DNA of 51,820 bases from assembly GCA_017504795.1 (NCBI GenBank), contig JAFVQM010000008.1, positions 1 through 51,820 on the forward strand, read 5' to 3'. The notes beneath the pieces were generated by a model. The model searched no databases, had not been told where the DNA came from, and saw only the letters and a program-made list of their open reading frames with translations. Every line of letters starts with the position of its first letter. Positions within the stretch are counted from its first letter, which is position 1. Origin of the DNA: Clostridia bacterium (GTDB lineage Bacteria > Bacillota > Clostridia > Christensenellales > Borkfalkiaceae). Of this stretch, positions 31,061-40,473 are shown in pieces. The position numbers were made by a program, and so were the translations under genes.

Positions 31061-31650
31061 TTTCATATTATCAAAAATATCAAAATACAATAAAAAGCCT
31101 TGCAAATAAGCCAAGGCTTTTACTTCATAGTTGTTGCGCGCCGTGTTCGTCGGCTTGTCTTGAAGAGTTAACTAAATATTTTGAAGTGGACGTGTATTTT
31201 TATAACCCGAATATCACGCTTGAAGAAGAATTTAACAAAAGACTAAGCGAACAAATTCGTTTTATAAGCGAAGTTTACGGCGATACGATTAAGGTTATAA
31301 ACGCGGGGCATAATAGCAATGATTTTTACTCTAAAATTAAGGGGCTAGAAGAACTACCCGAAAGGGGTGCAAGGTGCAAAGTTTGCTATGCACTACGGCT
31401 AGAAAAAACGGCAGGGTATGCTAAAAATAACGGTTACGATTATTTTACGACTACCTTATCACTTAGCCCACATAAAAACGCCGAGTGGATAAACCAAATC
31501 GGCGAAGAGTTAGAGTTAAGTTACAACGTTAAATTTCTAAATAGCGACTTTAAGAAGAAGGGCGGATATCTCCGTTCGATAGAACTTAGTAAAGAGTATA
31601 ATTTATATCGTCAAGACTATTGCGGTTGCATTTTTAGTCGTAAGGCGTGA
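31057..31650 (+). CDS. queH: Epoxyqueuosine reductase QueH
   Basis: 197 residues. N-terminal LLLHSCCAPCSSACLE holds the paired Cys of the family, RCKVCYALRLEKTA a second pair, and the end has YCGCIFS. These Cys bind the 4Fe-4S cluster and metal site of QueH (DUF208), which converts epoxyqueuosine to queuosine in tRNA. ATGA overlap couples it to the transporter ATPase, an unusual partner. Confidence 0.93.
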   Translation: MISYYQKYQNTIKSLANKPRLLLHSCCAPCSSACLEELTKYFEVDVYFYNPNITLEEEFNKRLSEQIRFISEVYGDTIKVINAGHNSNDFYSKIKGLEELPERGARCKVCYALRLEKTAGYAKNNGYDYFTTTLSLSPHKNAEWINQIGEELELSYNVKFLNSDFKKKGGYLRSIELSKEYNLYRQDYCGCIFSRKA

Positions 31651-31657
31651 AAAACGG

Positions 31658-31702
31658 CGTTATGCTTTGTTCTTTATGTTTTTGCGAAATTCCTGCGACC
31701 GA
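31658..31702 (+). repeat. Structured repeat family, short relative (copy E)
   Basis: 45 bp matching 51776-51820 with three differences, running from CGTTATGCTTTGTTCTTT to TTCCTGCGACCGA. It begins 8 bp after the queH stop codon, again next to a stop. Confidence 0.8.
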
Positions 31703-31718
31703 TAAATTCTAAAAAACA

Positions 31719-31777
31719 AAAAAACGGCTTACAAGCCGTTTTTCTATTAAAAAAGCAAGGCTTTTGCCTTGCTTTTT
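31719..31777. terminator. Two terminators between queH and fba
   Basis: AAAACGGCTT-ac-AAGCCGTTTT (31721-31742) and AAAAGCAAGGC-tttt-GCCTTGCTTTTT (31751-31777). One serves each convergent gene. Confidence 0.88.
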
Positions 31778-31793
31778 AAGTTGTAAAATTATA

Positions 31794-32789
31794 TTACTTG
31801 CACTCGTCAGCCTTGCCAGCGCAACCTAATACGTTGATAAGTTTGTGCTTAACGATTTCTTTGATGTTTGCTCTAGCGGGTTTAAGGTATTCTCTGGGGT
31901 CGAACTTGTCAGGCTTTTCGTTGAAGAATTTACGGATAGTACCCGTCATAGCAAGTCTAAGGTCAGAGTCAATATTGATTTTGCAAACTGAAAGTTCAGC
32001 AGCCTTTCTAAGTTGTTCTTCGGGAACGCCGATAGCGTTAGGCATTTTACCGCCGTTGTCGTTAACCATCTTAACGTATTCTTGCGGAACTGACGAAGAA
32101 CCGTGAAGAACGATGGGGAAACCAGGAAGTTTTTTAGAAACTTCTTCTAAGATATCAAATCTAAGAGCAGGGGGAACTAAGATACCGTCTTCATTAACTG
32201 TGCATTGTTCCGGAGTGAACTTGTAAGCGCCGTGCGAAGTGCCGATAGCGATTGCTAAACTGTCAACGCCCGTTCTAGTTACGAATTCGATAACTTCTTC
32301 GGGTTTGGTGTAAGATTCGTTGCCAGATTCAACCTTAACTTCGTCTTCAATACCAGCGAGAGTTCCGAGTTCGCCTTCAACGGTGATGTATCTACCCCTT
32401 GCTGCAACGTCATGCGCGTAGTCAACAACCTTTTTGGTAAGGGCGATGTTTTCTTCGAAAGGAAGGTGCGAACCGTCAATCATAACGGAAGTGAAGCCAC
32501 CGTCGATAACTGCTTTACAAGTTTCGAAGTCAGGGCCGTGGTCAAGGTGTAAAACGATAGGAATTTCGGGGCATTCTAAAACTGCTGCTTCAACGAGTTT
32601 TACAAGATAAGTATGGTTTGCATACGCTCTTGCGCCTTTACTAACTTGTAAAATAACGGGTGCGTTAACTTCTTTACAAGCTTCGGTAATACCTTGAACG
32701 ATTTCCATGTTGTTTACGTTAAAAGCGCCGATAGCGTAACCGCCGTTGTACGCTTTTTCAAACATTTTTTTACTATTAACAAGTGCCAT
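31794..32789 (-). CDS. fba: Class II fructose-bisphosphate aldolase
   Basis: 331 residues. Zinc and substrate residues are visible in LHLDHGPDFE, EGELGTLAG, GTSHGAYK and VLHGSSSVP, followed by KINIDSDLRLA. Glycolytic enzyme cleaving fructose 1,6-bisphosphate. Single gene, own promoter, AAGGAG site. The last residues (CAGKADECK) are an unusual Cys-containing tail. Confidence 0.96.
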   Translation of the reverse strand: MALVNSKKMFEKAYNGGYAIGAFNVNNMEIVQGITEACKEVNAPVILQVSKGARAYANHTYLVKLVEAAVLECPEIPIVLHLDHGPDFETCKAVIDGGFTSVMIDGSHLPFEENIALTKKVVDYAHDVAARGRYITVEGELGTLAGIEDEVKVESGNESYTKPEEVIEFVTRTGVDSLAIAIGTSHGAYKFTPEQCTVNEDGILVPPALRFDILEEVSKKLPGFPIVLHGSSSVPQEYVKMVNDNGGKMPNAIGVPEEQLRKAAELSVCKINIDSDLRLAMTGTIRKFFNEKPDKFDPREYLKPARANIKEIVKHKLINVLGCAGKADECK

Positions 32790-32825
32790 AAGTAAAAATC
32801 TCCTTAAAAATAATTGATTAGTCTA

Positions 32826-32854
32826 ATTATATACCAAATAATTAAAATATGCAA
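32826..32854 (-). promoter_or_regulatory. fba promoter
   Basis: Minus strand TTGCAT (32854-32849), 17 bp, TATAAT (32831-32826). Confidence 0.75.
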
Positions 32855-32984
32855 TTGTTTTTTAACCCGAAGAAAATTTTTGTGTAAAATAACCGAATAA
32901 AAATCTACCTTATTGTCAACAATTAAATCAATAACGAAATTTTACAAAATTCCGTATAATGATAAGGGGGAGAAATTGGATTTC

Positions 32985-33335
32985 ATGATTAAACGCGGTG
33001 AACTTTACTATGCCGATTTAAGCCCCGTTGTAGGAAGTGAGCAGGGTGGAATTCGCCCCGTGCTAGTCGTTCAGAACGACGTTGGCAATAAATACAGCCC
33101 AACCGTTATCGCCGCCGCCGTTACTAGCAGAATAAACAAGGCAAAACTTCCAACGCATATTGAACTTAACGCCGTAGAGTACGGGCTAAGTAAAGATTCG
33201 GTGGTGTTACTTGAACAAATACGAACGCTTGACAAACGAAGGCTAAAAGAGAGAATAGGCGAACTTTCGCCCAAAACTATGATTATGGTTGACGACGCTT
33301 TACTTATCAGTTTGGGGTTTACCAAAAAAGCATAA
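32985..33335 (+). CDS. MazF/PemK-type mRNA interferase
   Basis: 116 residues from the ATG at 32985, the length of B. subtilis EndoA; a TTG at 32976, closer to GGGGGAG, would add MDF. Family motifs: [29 protein letters not shown] (with the catalytic Arg) and [22 protein letters not shown]. Expected to cut mRNA at short ACA- or UACAU-like sites. No antitoxin gene fits in the 150 bp upstream or downstream, so the toxin is unpaired here. A TATAAT lies at 32955-32960. Confidence 0.9.
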   Translation: MIKRGELYYADLSPVVGSEQGGIRPVLVVQNDVGNKYSPTVIAAAVTSRINKAKLPTHIELNAVEYGLSKDSVVLLEQIRTLDKRRLKERIGELSPKTMIMVDDALLISLGFTKKA

Positions 33336-33345
33336 CTAAACTTTT

Positions 33346-33379
33346 ACTCCGCAATTTTTATTGCGGAGTTTTTATTTTT
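33346..33379 (+). terminator. Terminator after the MazF-type gene
   Basis: ACTCCGCAA-6-TTGCGGAGT then T-rich run. Confidence 0.88.
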
Positions 33380-33441
33380 ATTAAAAATACTTTGTATTTT
33401 TGTAAAGATGTGCTAAAATAAAATAAAAAGGAGTAAATTCT

Positions 33442-33924
33442 ATGAAAAAACTAAGAACTATTGATATAGTAGTTTCCATCGTAGCGCTTATTTTAGTAAT
33501 TGCGGTGGCAACCGTACTCGGCGCGCTTCAAGTATCAGGCGTTATAGACCTTGAAGTTGACACCTTTTTACTTATTATGACCGTTCTTACCTTAGGTATA
33601 GGCTTATACCTTACCGTTTACGCAATTATCCGTAAAGGTGGGTACGAATACGCCGTTGGCGGAATACTTTTAGTAGTTGGCATAATTTTACTTATGGTAT
33701 GCTTAAAGGCTGAAATTTGGCTCATTTTAATCGTGGGCGTTGGTATTTCGCTTATAGCGATGCTCGTTCCATTTTTATTAAAGGCTAAATCGTTAGTCGT
33801 TGAAAGGGCGGACGAAAAGGAAGATTTCGTTCCCTATATGCAAAAACTCGAAGAACAAAAGAAAGAAGAAAAAGAAAAGGAAGAGAGTGAGCCCCTTCCC
33901 GAAATAAAATCATTTAAGGACTAA
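33442..33924 (+). CDS. Hypothetical membrane protein with charged tail
   Basis: 160 residues. Four hydrophobic segments (about 8-30, 40-62, 70-87, 92-113) form two hairpins. The last 45 residues are a Lys/Glu-rich cytoplasmic tail (EEQKKEEKEKEESEPLPE). No family recognised. AAGGAG site. Leads a long rightward gene run and sits 4 bp before pncB. Confidence 0.65.
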   Translation: MKKLRTIDIVVSIVALILVIAVATVLGALQVSGVIDLEVDTFLLIMTVLTLGIGLYLTVYAIIRKGGYEYAVGGILLVVGIILLMVCLKAEIWLILIVGVGISLIAMLVPFLLKAKSLVVERADEKEDFVPYMQKLEEQKKEEKEKEESEPLPEIKSFKD

Positions 33925-33928
33925 TATT

Positions 33929-35371
33929 ATGCAAGATATTAAACGCAATTTAACTTTACTTACAGACCTTTACGAACTTACTATGATGAACGGCTATCTC
34001 AAAAAGGGCAAGGATAAAGAAGTTGTGATATTTGACGTGTTTTTCCGTCAAAACGAACTTATAACTTACTCTTTGGCGGCTGGGCTTGAACAGGCGATCG
34101 ACTATATTTTGAGTTTCCGTTTTTCAAAAACCGATATTGAGTATTTAAGGAGCATAAACGTCTTTGACGAAGAGTTTTTAACCTATCTTGAAGGCTTGAA
34201 GTTTACTGGCGATATATATTCCGTACCCGAAGGAACTATGGTTTTCCCCGGCGAGCCGATACTCACGGTAAAAGCCCCCGTTATCGAAGCGCAACTTATC
34301 GAAACGGCGGTTCTTAATATTATAAATCACCAAACGCTAATTGCGTCAAAGGCGGCAAAGATAAGATATTCTGCCGGTAGCGATTTAGTTATGGAATTCG
34401 GGCTTAGAAGAGCACAAGGGCCAGATGCCGGCATTTACGGGTCGCGCGCGTCGGTTATAGGCGGTTGTAATTCAACTAGTAACGTATTAGCGGGTAAACT
34501 TTTCGATATCCCCGTTGCTGGTACTCACGCGCACAGTTGGGTTATGAGTTTTCCGTCCGAGTACGAGGCTTTCAAAGCGTATGCCGACGTGTATCCTGAC
34601 AACGCGTTACTGCTTGTAGACACGTACGATACCTTAAAAAGCGGTATTCCAAACGCAATAAAAGTTTTTGACGAACTTAAAGCGCAAGGCAAAACCCCCA
34701 AGGGTATAAGAATAGATAGTGGCGACTTAGCCTACCTAACCAAAAAAGCAAGAAAGATGCTTGACGATGCGGGATATCCCAACGCAATAATTTGCGCTAG
34801 TGGTGATTTGGATGAAAAACTTATCCAATCTCTTAAACTCCAAGGCGCAAAGATAAATTCGTGGGGCATAGGCACTAAACTTATAACTAGTGCAGATATG
34901 CCTGCGCTCGGCGGTGTTTATAAACTTGCAGGCGTAGTTAATAAAGACGGTAGCGTTACCCCCAAAATTAAAATTTCGGAAACTAGCGCTAAAATTACCA
35001 ACCCCGGCTTTAAGAAGGTGGTTAGAATTTATGACGCGGAAACGGGCAAAGCCGAAGCCGACCTTATAATGTTATTCGACGAAGTTATCGACCAAACTAA
35101 ACCGCTTACCATAACTCACCCGATAGAAACGTGGAAGAAAATCACGTTTAACAACTATAAAATAAAGGAACTTTCAGTAGAAGTTGTAAAAGACGGTAAA
35201 CTCGTTTACAAATTCCCAAGCGTAAAAGAAATTGCTCGTTACGCCGAAGAGGAAATGAAGTCTTTCTGGGACGAGTATTTAAGACTTGACAGACCGCATA
35301 TATATAAAGTTGACTTATCAGACAAACTCTTAAAACTCAAAACGGATATGCTTGCTGAAATTAGAAAGTAA
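33929..35371 (+). CDS. pncB: Nicotinate phosphoribosyltransferase
   Basis: 480 residues, the long form. Motifs: LLTDLYELTMMNGYLKKGK, FGLRRAQGPDAGIYGSRA (substrate loop), GTHAHSWVM with the autophosphorylated His, IRIDSGDLAYL and NSWGIGTKL. It joins nicotinate and PRPP in the NAD salvage pathway. Spacing of 4-5 bp on both sides indicates an operon. Confidence 0.96.
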   Translation: MQDIKRNLTLLTDLYELTMMNGYLKKGKDKEVVIFDVFFRQNELITYSLAAGLEQAIDYILSFRFSKTDIEYLRSINVFDEEFLTYLEGLKFTGDIYSVPEGTMVFPGEPILTVKAPVIEAQLIETAVLNIINHQTLIASKAAKIRYSAGSDLVMEFGLRRAQGPDAGIYGSRASVIGGCNSTSNVLAGKLFDIPVAGTHAHSWVMSFPSEYEAFKAYADVYPDNALLLVDTYDTLKSGIPNAIKVFDELKAQGKTPKGIRIDSGDLAYLTKKARKMLDDAGYPNAIICASGDLDEKLIQSLKLQGAKINSWGIGTKLITSADMPALGGVYKLAGVVNKDGSVTPKIKISETSAKITNPGFKKVVRIYDAETGKAEADLIMLFDEVIDQTKPLTITHPIETWKKITFNNYKIKELSVEVVKDGKLVYKFPSVKEIARYAEEEMKSFWDEYLRLDRPHIYKVDLSDKLLKLKTDMLAEIRK

Positions 35372-35376
35372 GTAAT

Positions 35377-35793
35377 ATGGAAAACAATTCAACTAAACAA
35401 CTGCAAAACGCTAAAAAGCGCGCGCAAGACATTACTGAAACGGCGAAAGAGCAGTACAAAATCGAAATTGATAGGTTAAAACTGTTTAACGCGCGGTTTA
35501 ACGCTTTCGTTAATAAAACCGTTCAAAATTACCCGTCTGACCAAACTAGGAAACTCGTCGTGGTGTCTGAGATGATTACCGAGATTTTAATGCGCGACGA
35601 AGAAGATTTTTACACCGCAAAAGACAAAATTGAAGATATTTACAAACTTATAGACGAAGAAGGTGCAAATTATTCTGAAAAGCCTTCGCTTTTTGGCAAG
35701 AGCGACAACGGGTTTGATATGGAAGAAGTTCTCAACCCCAAAGGCGAACTCGACCTTAAAAGCCTTCTTCAAGAACTCGGAGTTACCGAATGA
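35377..35793 (+). CDS. DivIVA-like coiled-coil protein without the N-terminal domain
   Basis: 138 residues. The first half (KRAQDITETAKEQYKIEIDRLKLFNARFNAF) matches the coiled-coil region of clostridial DivIVA proteins, which sit immediately before lspA in many Firmicutes, as here. The membrane-curvature-sensing N-terminal domain of DivIVA is absent. The C-terminal half is acidic and unstructured. Overlaps lspA by 4 bp. Either a shortened septum protein or a remnant that kept its place in the operon. Confidence 0.5.
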   Translation: MENNSTKQLQNAKKRAQDITETAKEQYKIEIDRLKLFNARFNAFVNKTVQNYPSDQTRKLVVVSEMITEILMRDEEDFYTAKDKIEDIYKLIDEEGANYSEKPSLFGKSDNGFDMEEVLNPKGELDLKSLLQELGVTE

Positions 35794-36353
35794 TTTATAT
35801 CGTGTGTTTAATTACGGCGGTGGGCGTTTTAGCCCTTGACCTAATAACTAAATATTTTGCCCAAGAATTAAATTTTAACTTCGTAGTTATTCCAGAACTT
35901 GTAAAGTTTAAGTTAACCTACAACACGGGCGCGGCGTTCAGTTTTTTAAGCGATAAAAGTTGGGCGATAACTTTGTTTGCAATAATTACGTTTATTGCCT
36001 TAGCGCTAATACTAGGCTACTTTATTTTCAATATTATAAAGCACAAAAAAGTGTCTAAATGGTTACTTATATCGCTATCGCTTATATTTGCGGGCGCACT
36101 TGGTAACCTTATTGATAGGTTGATGCTAGGAAAGGTTAGGGACTTTATTTTCGTATTCTACAACACCCAAATTTTCCCTGCGATTTTCAACGTTGCGGAT
36201 ATGGCGCTAGTTATCGGCGTTATTATGACGTGTATATACCTTTTGTTTTTAGATAAAGACGCGGTTTTTAGGAAGCCCCCAAAAGCGCCCGAAAAAATTT
36301 GCGAAGATAAAATCGAGCCAGCCGAAGGAGAAGAAAATGACGATAACGGTTGA
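35790..36353 (+). CDS. lspA: Lipoprotein signal peptidase (signal peptidase II)
   Basis: 187 residues with four transmembrane helices. Catalytic aspartates are in GNLIDRL and FNVADMAL, and the NTGAAFSFL box precedes them. It removes signal peptides of lipoproteins such as those at 1-397 and 28709. The C-terminal tail (about 155-187) is longer than usual and acidic; it overlaps rluD. Confidence 0.96.
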   Translation: MIYIVCLITAVGVLALDLITKYFAQELNFNFVVIPELVKFKLTYNTGAAFSFLSDKSWAITLFAIITFIALALILGYFIFNIIKHKKVSKWLLISLSLIFAGALGNLIDRLMLGKVRDFIFVFYNTQIFPAIFNVADMALVIGVIMTCIYLLFLDKDAVFRKPPKAPEKICEDKIEPAEGEENDDNG

Positions 36354-37236
36354 CGAAAAGGGTGTTAGGCTTGACGTTTACTTATCTAAAAAACTTGACT
36401 TTTCCCGCGCGAAAACCCAAAAACTTATAGACGACGGCAACGTTACCGTAAACGGTAAGACAGTAAAATCTAAAATGCTAACCGCGGTGGGGGACGAGAT
36501 TGTCGTTACTATTCCAGAGCCTGTCGGCGTTTCGGTAAAGGCGGTTGATATTCCGCTTGATATAGTTTATCAAGATAGCGACTTAGCAGTTATAAACAAA
36601 CCGCAAGGTTTAACCGTTCATCAAGGCAGTGGCACGGGTGATGAAACGCTAGTTAACGCGCTACTATATCATCTTGACAGTTTAAGTGGTATAAACGGTG
36701 TAATAAGACCTGGGATCGTTCACAGAATTGATAAAGATACGTCAGGCTTACTAGTAGTTGCTAAAAACGACAAGGCGCATTTGAGTTTATCAAAGCAGAT
36801 AGAAACTAAAACTTGTAAGCGCGTTTATATTGCCTTGCTTGAAGGCGAATTAAAACAAGATTTTGGCAAAATTGAAACCTTTATTTCCCGTTCAACGAAA
36901 AACCGTACGCAAATGGCGGTTGCGCCTAGCGGAAGAAGGGCGGTAACAAATTACAAAGTTATTGAAAGAAGTAACGGCTACACCCTTTGCGAATTTTCGC
37001 TTGAAACGGGTAGAACGCACCAAATACGCGTTCACTCAAAGCACTTAGGTCACCCGATAGTGGGCGATACCGTTTACGGATATAAAAACCAAAAGTTTAA
37101 GTTAAACGGGCAACTACTTCACGCTAAAAGGTTAACCTTTATTCACCCGTCTACGGGAAGAGAAGTTTCTTTTGAAGCGCAAACACCCCCTTACTTTGTA
37201 AGCGTTTTGAAAAAACTTGGGTTTACTAACATTTAA
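36337..37236 (+). CDS. rluD: RluA/RluD-family pseudouridine synthase
   Basis: 299 residues. S4 RNA-binding domain at about 10-60 (VRLDVYLSKKLDFSRAKTQKLIDDG). The catalytic Asp is in HRIDKDTSGLLV, and the KRVYIALLEG and GRTHQIRVH blocks follow. Modifies uridines of 23S rRNA; D versus B specificity cannot be told. Starts inside the lspA gene (17-bp overlap). Confidence 0.93.
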   Translation: MTITVDEKGVRLDVYLSKKLDFSRAKTQKLIDDGNVTVNGKTVKSKMLTAVGDEIVVTIPEPVGVSVKAVDIPLDIVYQDSDLAVINKPQGLTVHQGSGTGDETLVNALLYHLDSLSGINGVIRPGIVHRIDKDTSGLLVVAKNDKAHLSLSKQIETKTCKRVYIALLEGELKQDFGKIETFISRSTKNRTQMAVAPSGRRAVTNYKVIERSNGYTLCEFSLETGRTHQIRVHSKHLGHPIVGDTVYGYKNQKFKLNGQLLHAKRLTFIHPSTGREVSFEAQTPPYFVSVLKKLGFTNI

Positions 37237-37246
37237 GGAGATAAAA

Positions 37247-37855
37247 ATGGCTAAAATTTCTAAACTTATAAACACTCAAAAAACCAAATATTTTTGGCTA
37301 TATATCGTAGTTGGCGCAATACTAATGATAGTGTCTATTATGCTGATGCCGTTTTGGAAGGATATAGCACCAGATTTATTCTTTGCATCCTACGGCGAAG
37401 ATTTTATTAAAATAGTAGTAGCAGGCGTACTCGTTTTGTATATGTTTGGCTACCTTCTTAAAAAACTTATCAAAACTAGCATTATGGCGGTTAAGGTTTT
37501 ATCTATCGTAGAATTTACCGTGTTATCGCTTATCGCACTTGGTTGCATTATTTCGCAATTTGCAGTATTTTACCTTGATATTTCAATTATTTTAGCGCTT
37601 GCCGTTTGGATGCGCGGTTTGGTTGAAGTTGTTAGGGCGTATCTTTATAATAACGCTAGCGAAAAATACCCCGTTTCTAAACTCGTAATAGCAATCGTTT
37701 TAATTACGCTTGGCGGGTACGTGTTTGCATCGAACGTAATTACTGCTGAAATAGTTTTATGGGTGGCAACGATATTTGCCTTTATCATAGCGCTTATAAT
37801 ATTTGTCCTTGGTTTTTACAAAAACCCCAACACCAAAAAGACTAAAAAGAAGTAA
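37247..37855 (+). CDS. Hypothetical six-helix membrane protein (HdeD/DUF308-like)
   Basis: 202 residues from the ATG at 37247 with AAGGAG 6 bp upstream. About six transmembrane helices; WMRGLVEVVRAYL recalls the DUF308 repeat. Basic C-terminus (KNPNTKKTKKK). Function unknown. 3 bp before the DUF512 gene. Confidence 0.65.
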   Translation: MAKISKLINTQKTKYFWLYIVVGAILMIVSIMLMPFWKDIAPDLFFASYGEDFIKIVVAGVLVLYMFGYLLKKLIKTSIMAVKVLSIVEFTVLSLIALGCIISQFAVFYLDISIILALAVWMRGLVEVVRAYLYNNASEKYPVSKLVIAIVLITLGGYVFASNVITAEIVLWVATIFAFIIALIIFVLGFYKNPNTKKTKKK

Positions 37856-37858
37856 AAT

Positions 37859-39160
37859 ATGTTAAAAATTCAAAGCGTTATTAAAAATTTAATAGCGGAC
37901 GAGTTAGGTATTAAACCTAACGACGAAATACTTTTTTTCGACGGGTTCGAGGCGTTAGACCTTTTAGATTATCTTTATTACGACAGTCAAACTTTCTTTA
38001 CTTTAACCGTAAAAAGCGGTGACGAGATTATCGACTTTGAAATCGAAAAGGATGAAGACGAGAGTTTGGGCGTAACGTTCGTATCTGATAATTTAGACGT
38101 TAAAACCTGCCGTAACAAATGCCTGTTTTGTTTCGTTGACCAAATGCCTAAGGGGATGCGCCCGTCACTTTATCTTAAAGACGACGACTATCGCCAAAGT
38201 TTTCTCCACGGCAATTTCGTAACTTTAACTAACGTATCGAGCGCGGAAATTGATAGAATTATAAGGCTAAAACTAAGCCCGCTTTACGTTTCCGTTCACG
38301 TTACCGATAGTGAAGTTAGAAAAAAACTTTTAGGAAACCGCTTTGCCGGCGACATACTCGAAAAACTTAAAAAACTAAGTGATAACGGCATTAAATTACA
38401 TACCCAAGTAGTGTTAGTTCCTTACCTTAACGACGGGGCTATTTTAGATAAAACTTGCCGTGATTTGTTTGCATTAAAAGGCGTTCAGTCAGTGGCGGTA
38501 GTTCCTTGTGGAATTACAAGGCATAGAGAAAATTTATATAAAATCGACGACGTTGACGGGGGCTACGCAAATTGCGTTATCGAGCAAATTAAAGGGCTAA
38601 ATAGCGAGTTTAACCGTAGTTTTATTCAGCCGGCTGACGAGTTTTATTTCAAAGCAAAACGCGCGGTTGAAAGCGTTGATTTTTACGGCGACTTTTCGCA
38701 AATTGAAAACGGCGTTGGCGTTACCGCTAAGTTTGAAAACGAACTGACAAGTTCGCTAAAAAAGGCTAAAAACAACGCAAAATACCTTTTAATAACGGGA
38801 ACTAGCGCGTATAATTTTATATATTCGTGCGCCAAAAAAGTGGAAAGTTTCGTCAGCGGTTTGAAAGTTGACGTACTAGGGGTTGAAAATAAGTTTTTCG
38901 GCTCTACCGTAAACTGTACGGGGCTACTCGTTGGCGAAGATATACTAAACGCTTGTAAACTTATTGTAGAAAGCGAAAAATACACGGCTTTAATACTACC
39001 TTCGGTGTGCTTAAAGTGTGACGAAGAAGTTTTTTTAGACGGGCTTACCGTTAAAGAACTAAGCGAAAAATTAAAACTAGATATAATTATTACCGACGGT
39101 AGCGGAGAGAGTTTCTTTTCGTCGCTTTCGGGCGGTAAAAATTTAAGGATTGTAAAATGA
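37859..39160 (+). CDS. DUF512 family protein (PDZ plus radical-SAM-like Cys cluster)
   Basis: 433 residues. N-terminal PDZ-like domain, then CRNKCLFCFVDQMPKGMRPSLYLKDDDYRQSFLHGNFVTLTN (from about residue 82), the diagnostic CxxxCxxC block, then the TDSEVRKKLLGN and FIQPADEFYFKA blocks. The family is fixed next to der in Clostridia; its biochemical role is unclear. Its stop overlaps the der start (ATGA). Confidence 0.93.
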   Translation: MLKIQSVIKNLIADELGIKPNDEILFFDGFEALDLLDYLYYDSQTFFTLTVKSGDEIIDFEIEKDEDESLGVTFVSDNLDVKTCRNKCLFCFVDQMPKGMRPSLYLKDDDYRQSFLHGNFVTLTNVSSAEIDRIIRLKLSPLYVSVHVTDSEVRKKLLGNRFAGDILEKLKKLSDNGIKLHTQVVLVPYLNDGAILDKTCRDLFALKGVQSVAVVPCGITRHRENLYKIDDVDGGYANCVIEQIKGLNSEFNRSFIQPADEFYFKAKRAVESVDFYGDFSQIENGVGVTAKFENELTSSLKKAKNNAKYLLITGTSAYNFIYSCAKKVESFVSGLKVDVLGVENKFFGSTVNCTGLLVGEDILNACKLIVESEKYTALILPSVCLKCDEEVFLDGLTVKELSEKLKLDIIITDGSGESFFSSLSGGKNLRIVK

Positions 39161-40473
39161 AAAAACCTATCGTTGCCGTAGTTGGCAGACCAAACGTCGG
39201 AAAATCTACCTTCTTTAACAAGGTGACCGGCAAGAAAATTTCAATAGTAAAAGATAAGCCGGGCGTTACTCGTGACCGCATTTATTGTGATGCCGAGTGG
39301 TGCGGAAAGGCTTTTACGTTAATAGACACGGGCGGTATAGAACTCAAATCGCAAGACGAGATGTGGAAACATATCAAAAAGCAGGCGGAAATTGCCATTG
39401 AAACGTCAGACGTAATACTTTTTATGTGTGACGGTAAAGGTGGGCTTACCGCGTCTGACGTGGAAGTTGCGTCAATGTTAAGAAGAAGTAAAAAACCTAT
39501 CGTTTTGGCGGTTAATAAACTCGATAACTACGACCAAAGTGCACTTTTTGAGTACTACGAACTAGGCTTAGGCACGCCCGTAGGTATTTCGTGCGAGCAG
39601 GGTAAAGGTTTAGGCGACTTGCTTGACGAAGTTTGTTCTAACTTTGATAGCGTTGAAGCCGAAGAAGAAGACGACACCGTTAAAATTGCAATAGTAGGAA
39701 AGCCCAACGCTGGTAAATCGAGTTTAGCAAATAAACTCTTAGGCTTTGATAGAACGATAGTATCAAGCGTTGCAGGGACGACGCGTGACGCTATCGATAC
39801 CCCTTTTACCTACAACGGTCAAAAGTTTACGCTTATTGACACCGCGGGTATTAGAAAGAAAAAGTCCGTTTACGACGACGTTGAATATTACAGCGTAGTT
39901 CGCGCTTTCGGCGCAATTAGAAGAGCAGACGTTTGCTTGGTGGTAATAGACAGCGTTGAGGGTTTAACCGAGCAAGACGTTAAGATTTTAGGCTACGTTC
40001 ACGAACAGGGAAAACCGTCTGTCGTTATAATGAACAAGTGGGACTTGGTTGGAAAGGACACCTTTACCATAGAAAAATTCCGCAAAAAGTTAGACGACGA
40101 CCTTGCCTTTATGGACTATTATAAGTCGATATTTATTTCGGCAAAAACGGGGCAAAGAACTGAAAAGATTTTAAGCGTAGCGCTTGAAAGTTTACAAAAT
40201 GCCCGTCAAAGAATTTCAACGGGTACGCTCAACGACCTTATAGGTGACGCGGTTAGAACTACCGATCCACCAACGAAAAACGGTAAAAGGCTTAAAATTT
40301 ACTATACCGTGCAAGACGGTATTGAACCGCCAACCTTTATAATGTTCGTAAACAACCAAGAACTAATGCATTTTAGTTACAAGCGCTTTATCGAAAACAC
40401 CTTGCGAAACGCGTTTGATTTTTCGGGCACGCCTATTAAACTATTTATAAGAGAAAAATCGGAGGAAGAGTAA
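39157..40473 (+). CDS. der: Ribosome biogenesis GTPase Der (EngA)
   Basis: 438 residues with two GTPase domains: GRPNVGKSTFFN and DTGGIE, NKLD; then GKPNAGKSSLAN, DTAGIRKK, NKWD. A KH-like C-terminal domain follows. Required for 50S maturation. Overlaps plsY by one base. Confidence 0.98.
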   Translation: MKKPIVAVVGRPNVGKSTFFNKVTGKKISIVKDKPGVTRDRIYCDAEWCGKAFTLIDTGGIELKSQDEMWKHIKKQAEIAIETSDVILFMCDGKGGLTASDVEVASMLRRSKKPIVLAVNKLDNYDQSALFEYYELGLGTPVGISCEQGKGLGDLLDEVCSNFDSVEAEEEDDTVKIAIVGKPNAGKSSLANKLLGFDRTIVSSVAGTTRDAIDTPFTYNGQKFTLIDTAGIRKKKSVYDDVEYYSVVRAFGAIRRADVCLVVIDSVEGLTEQDVKILGYVHEQGKPSVVIMNKWDLVGKDTFTIEKFRKKLDDDLAFMDYYKSIFISAKTGQRTEKILSVALESLQNARQRISTGTLNDLIGDAVRTTDPPTKNGKRLKIYYTVQDGIEPPTFIMFVNNQELMHFSYKRFIENTLRNAFDFSGTPIKLFIREKSEEE

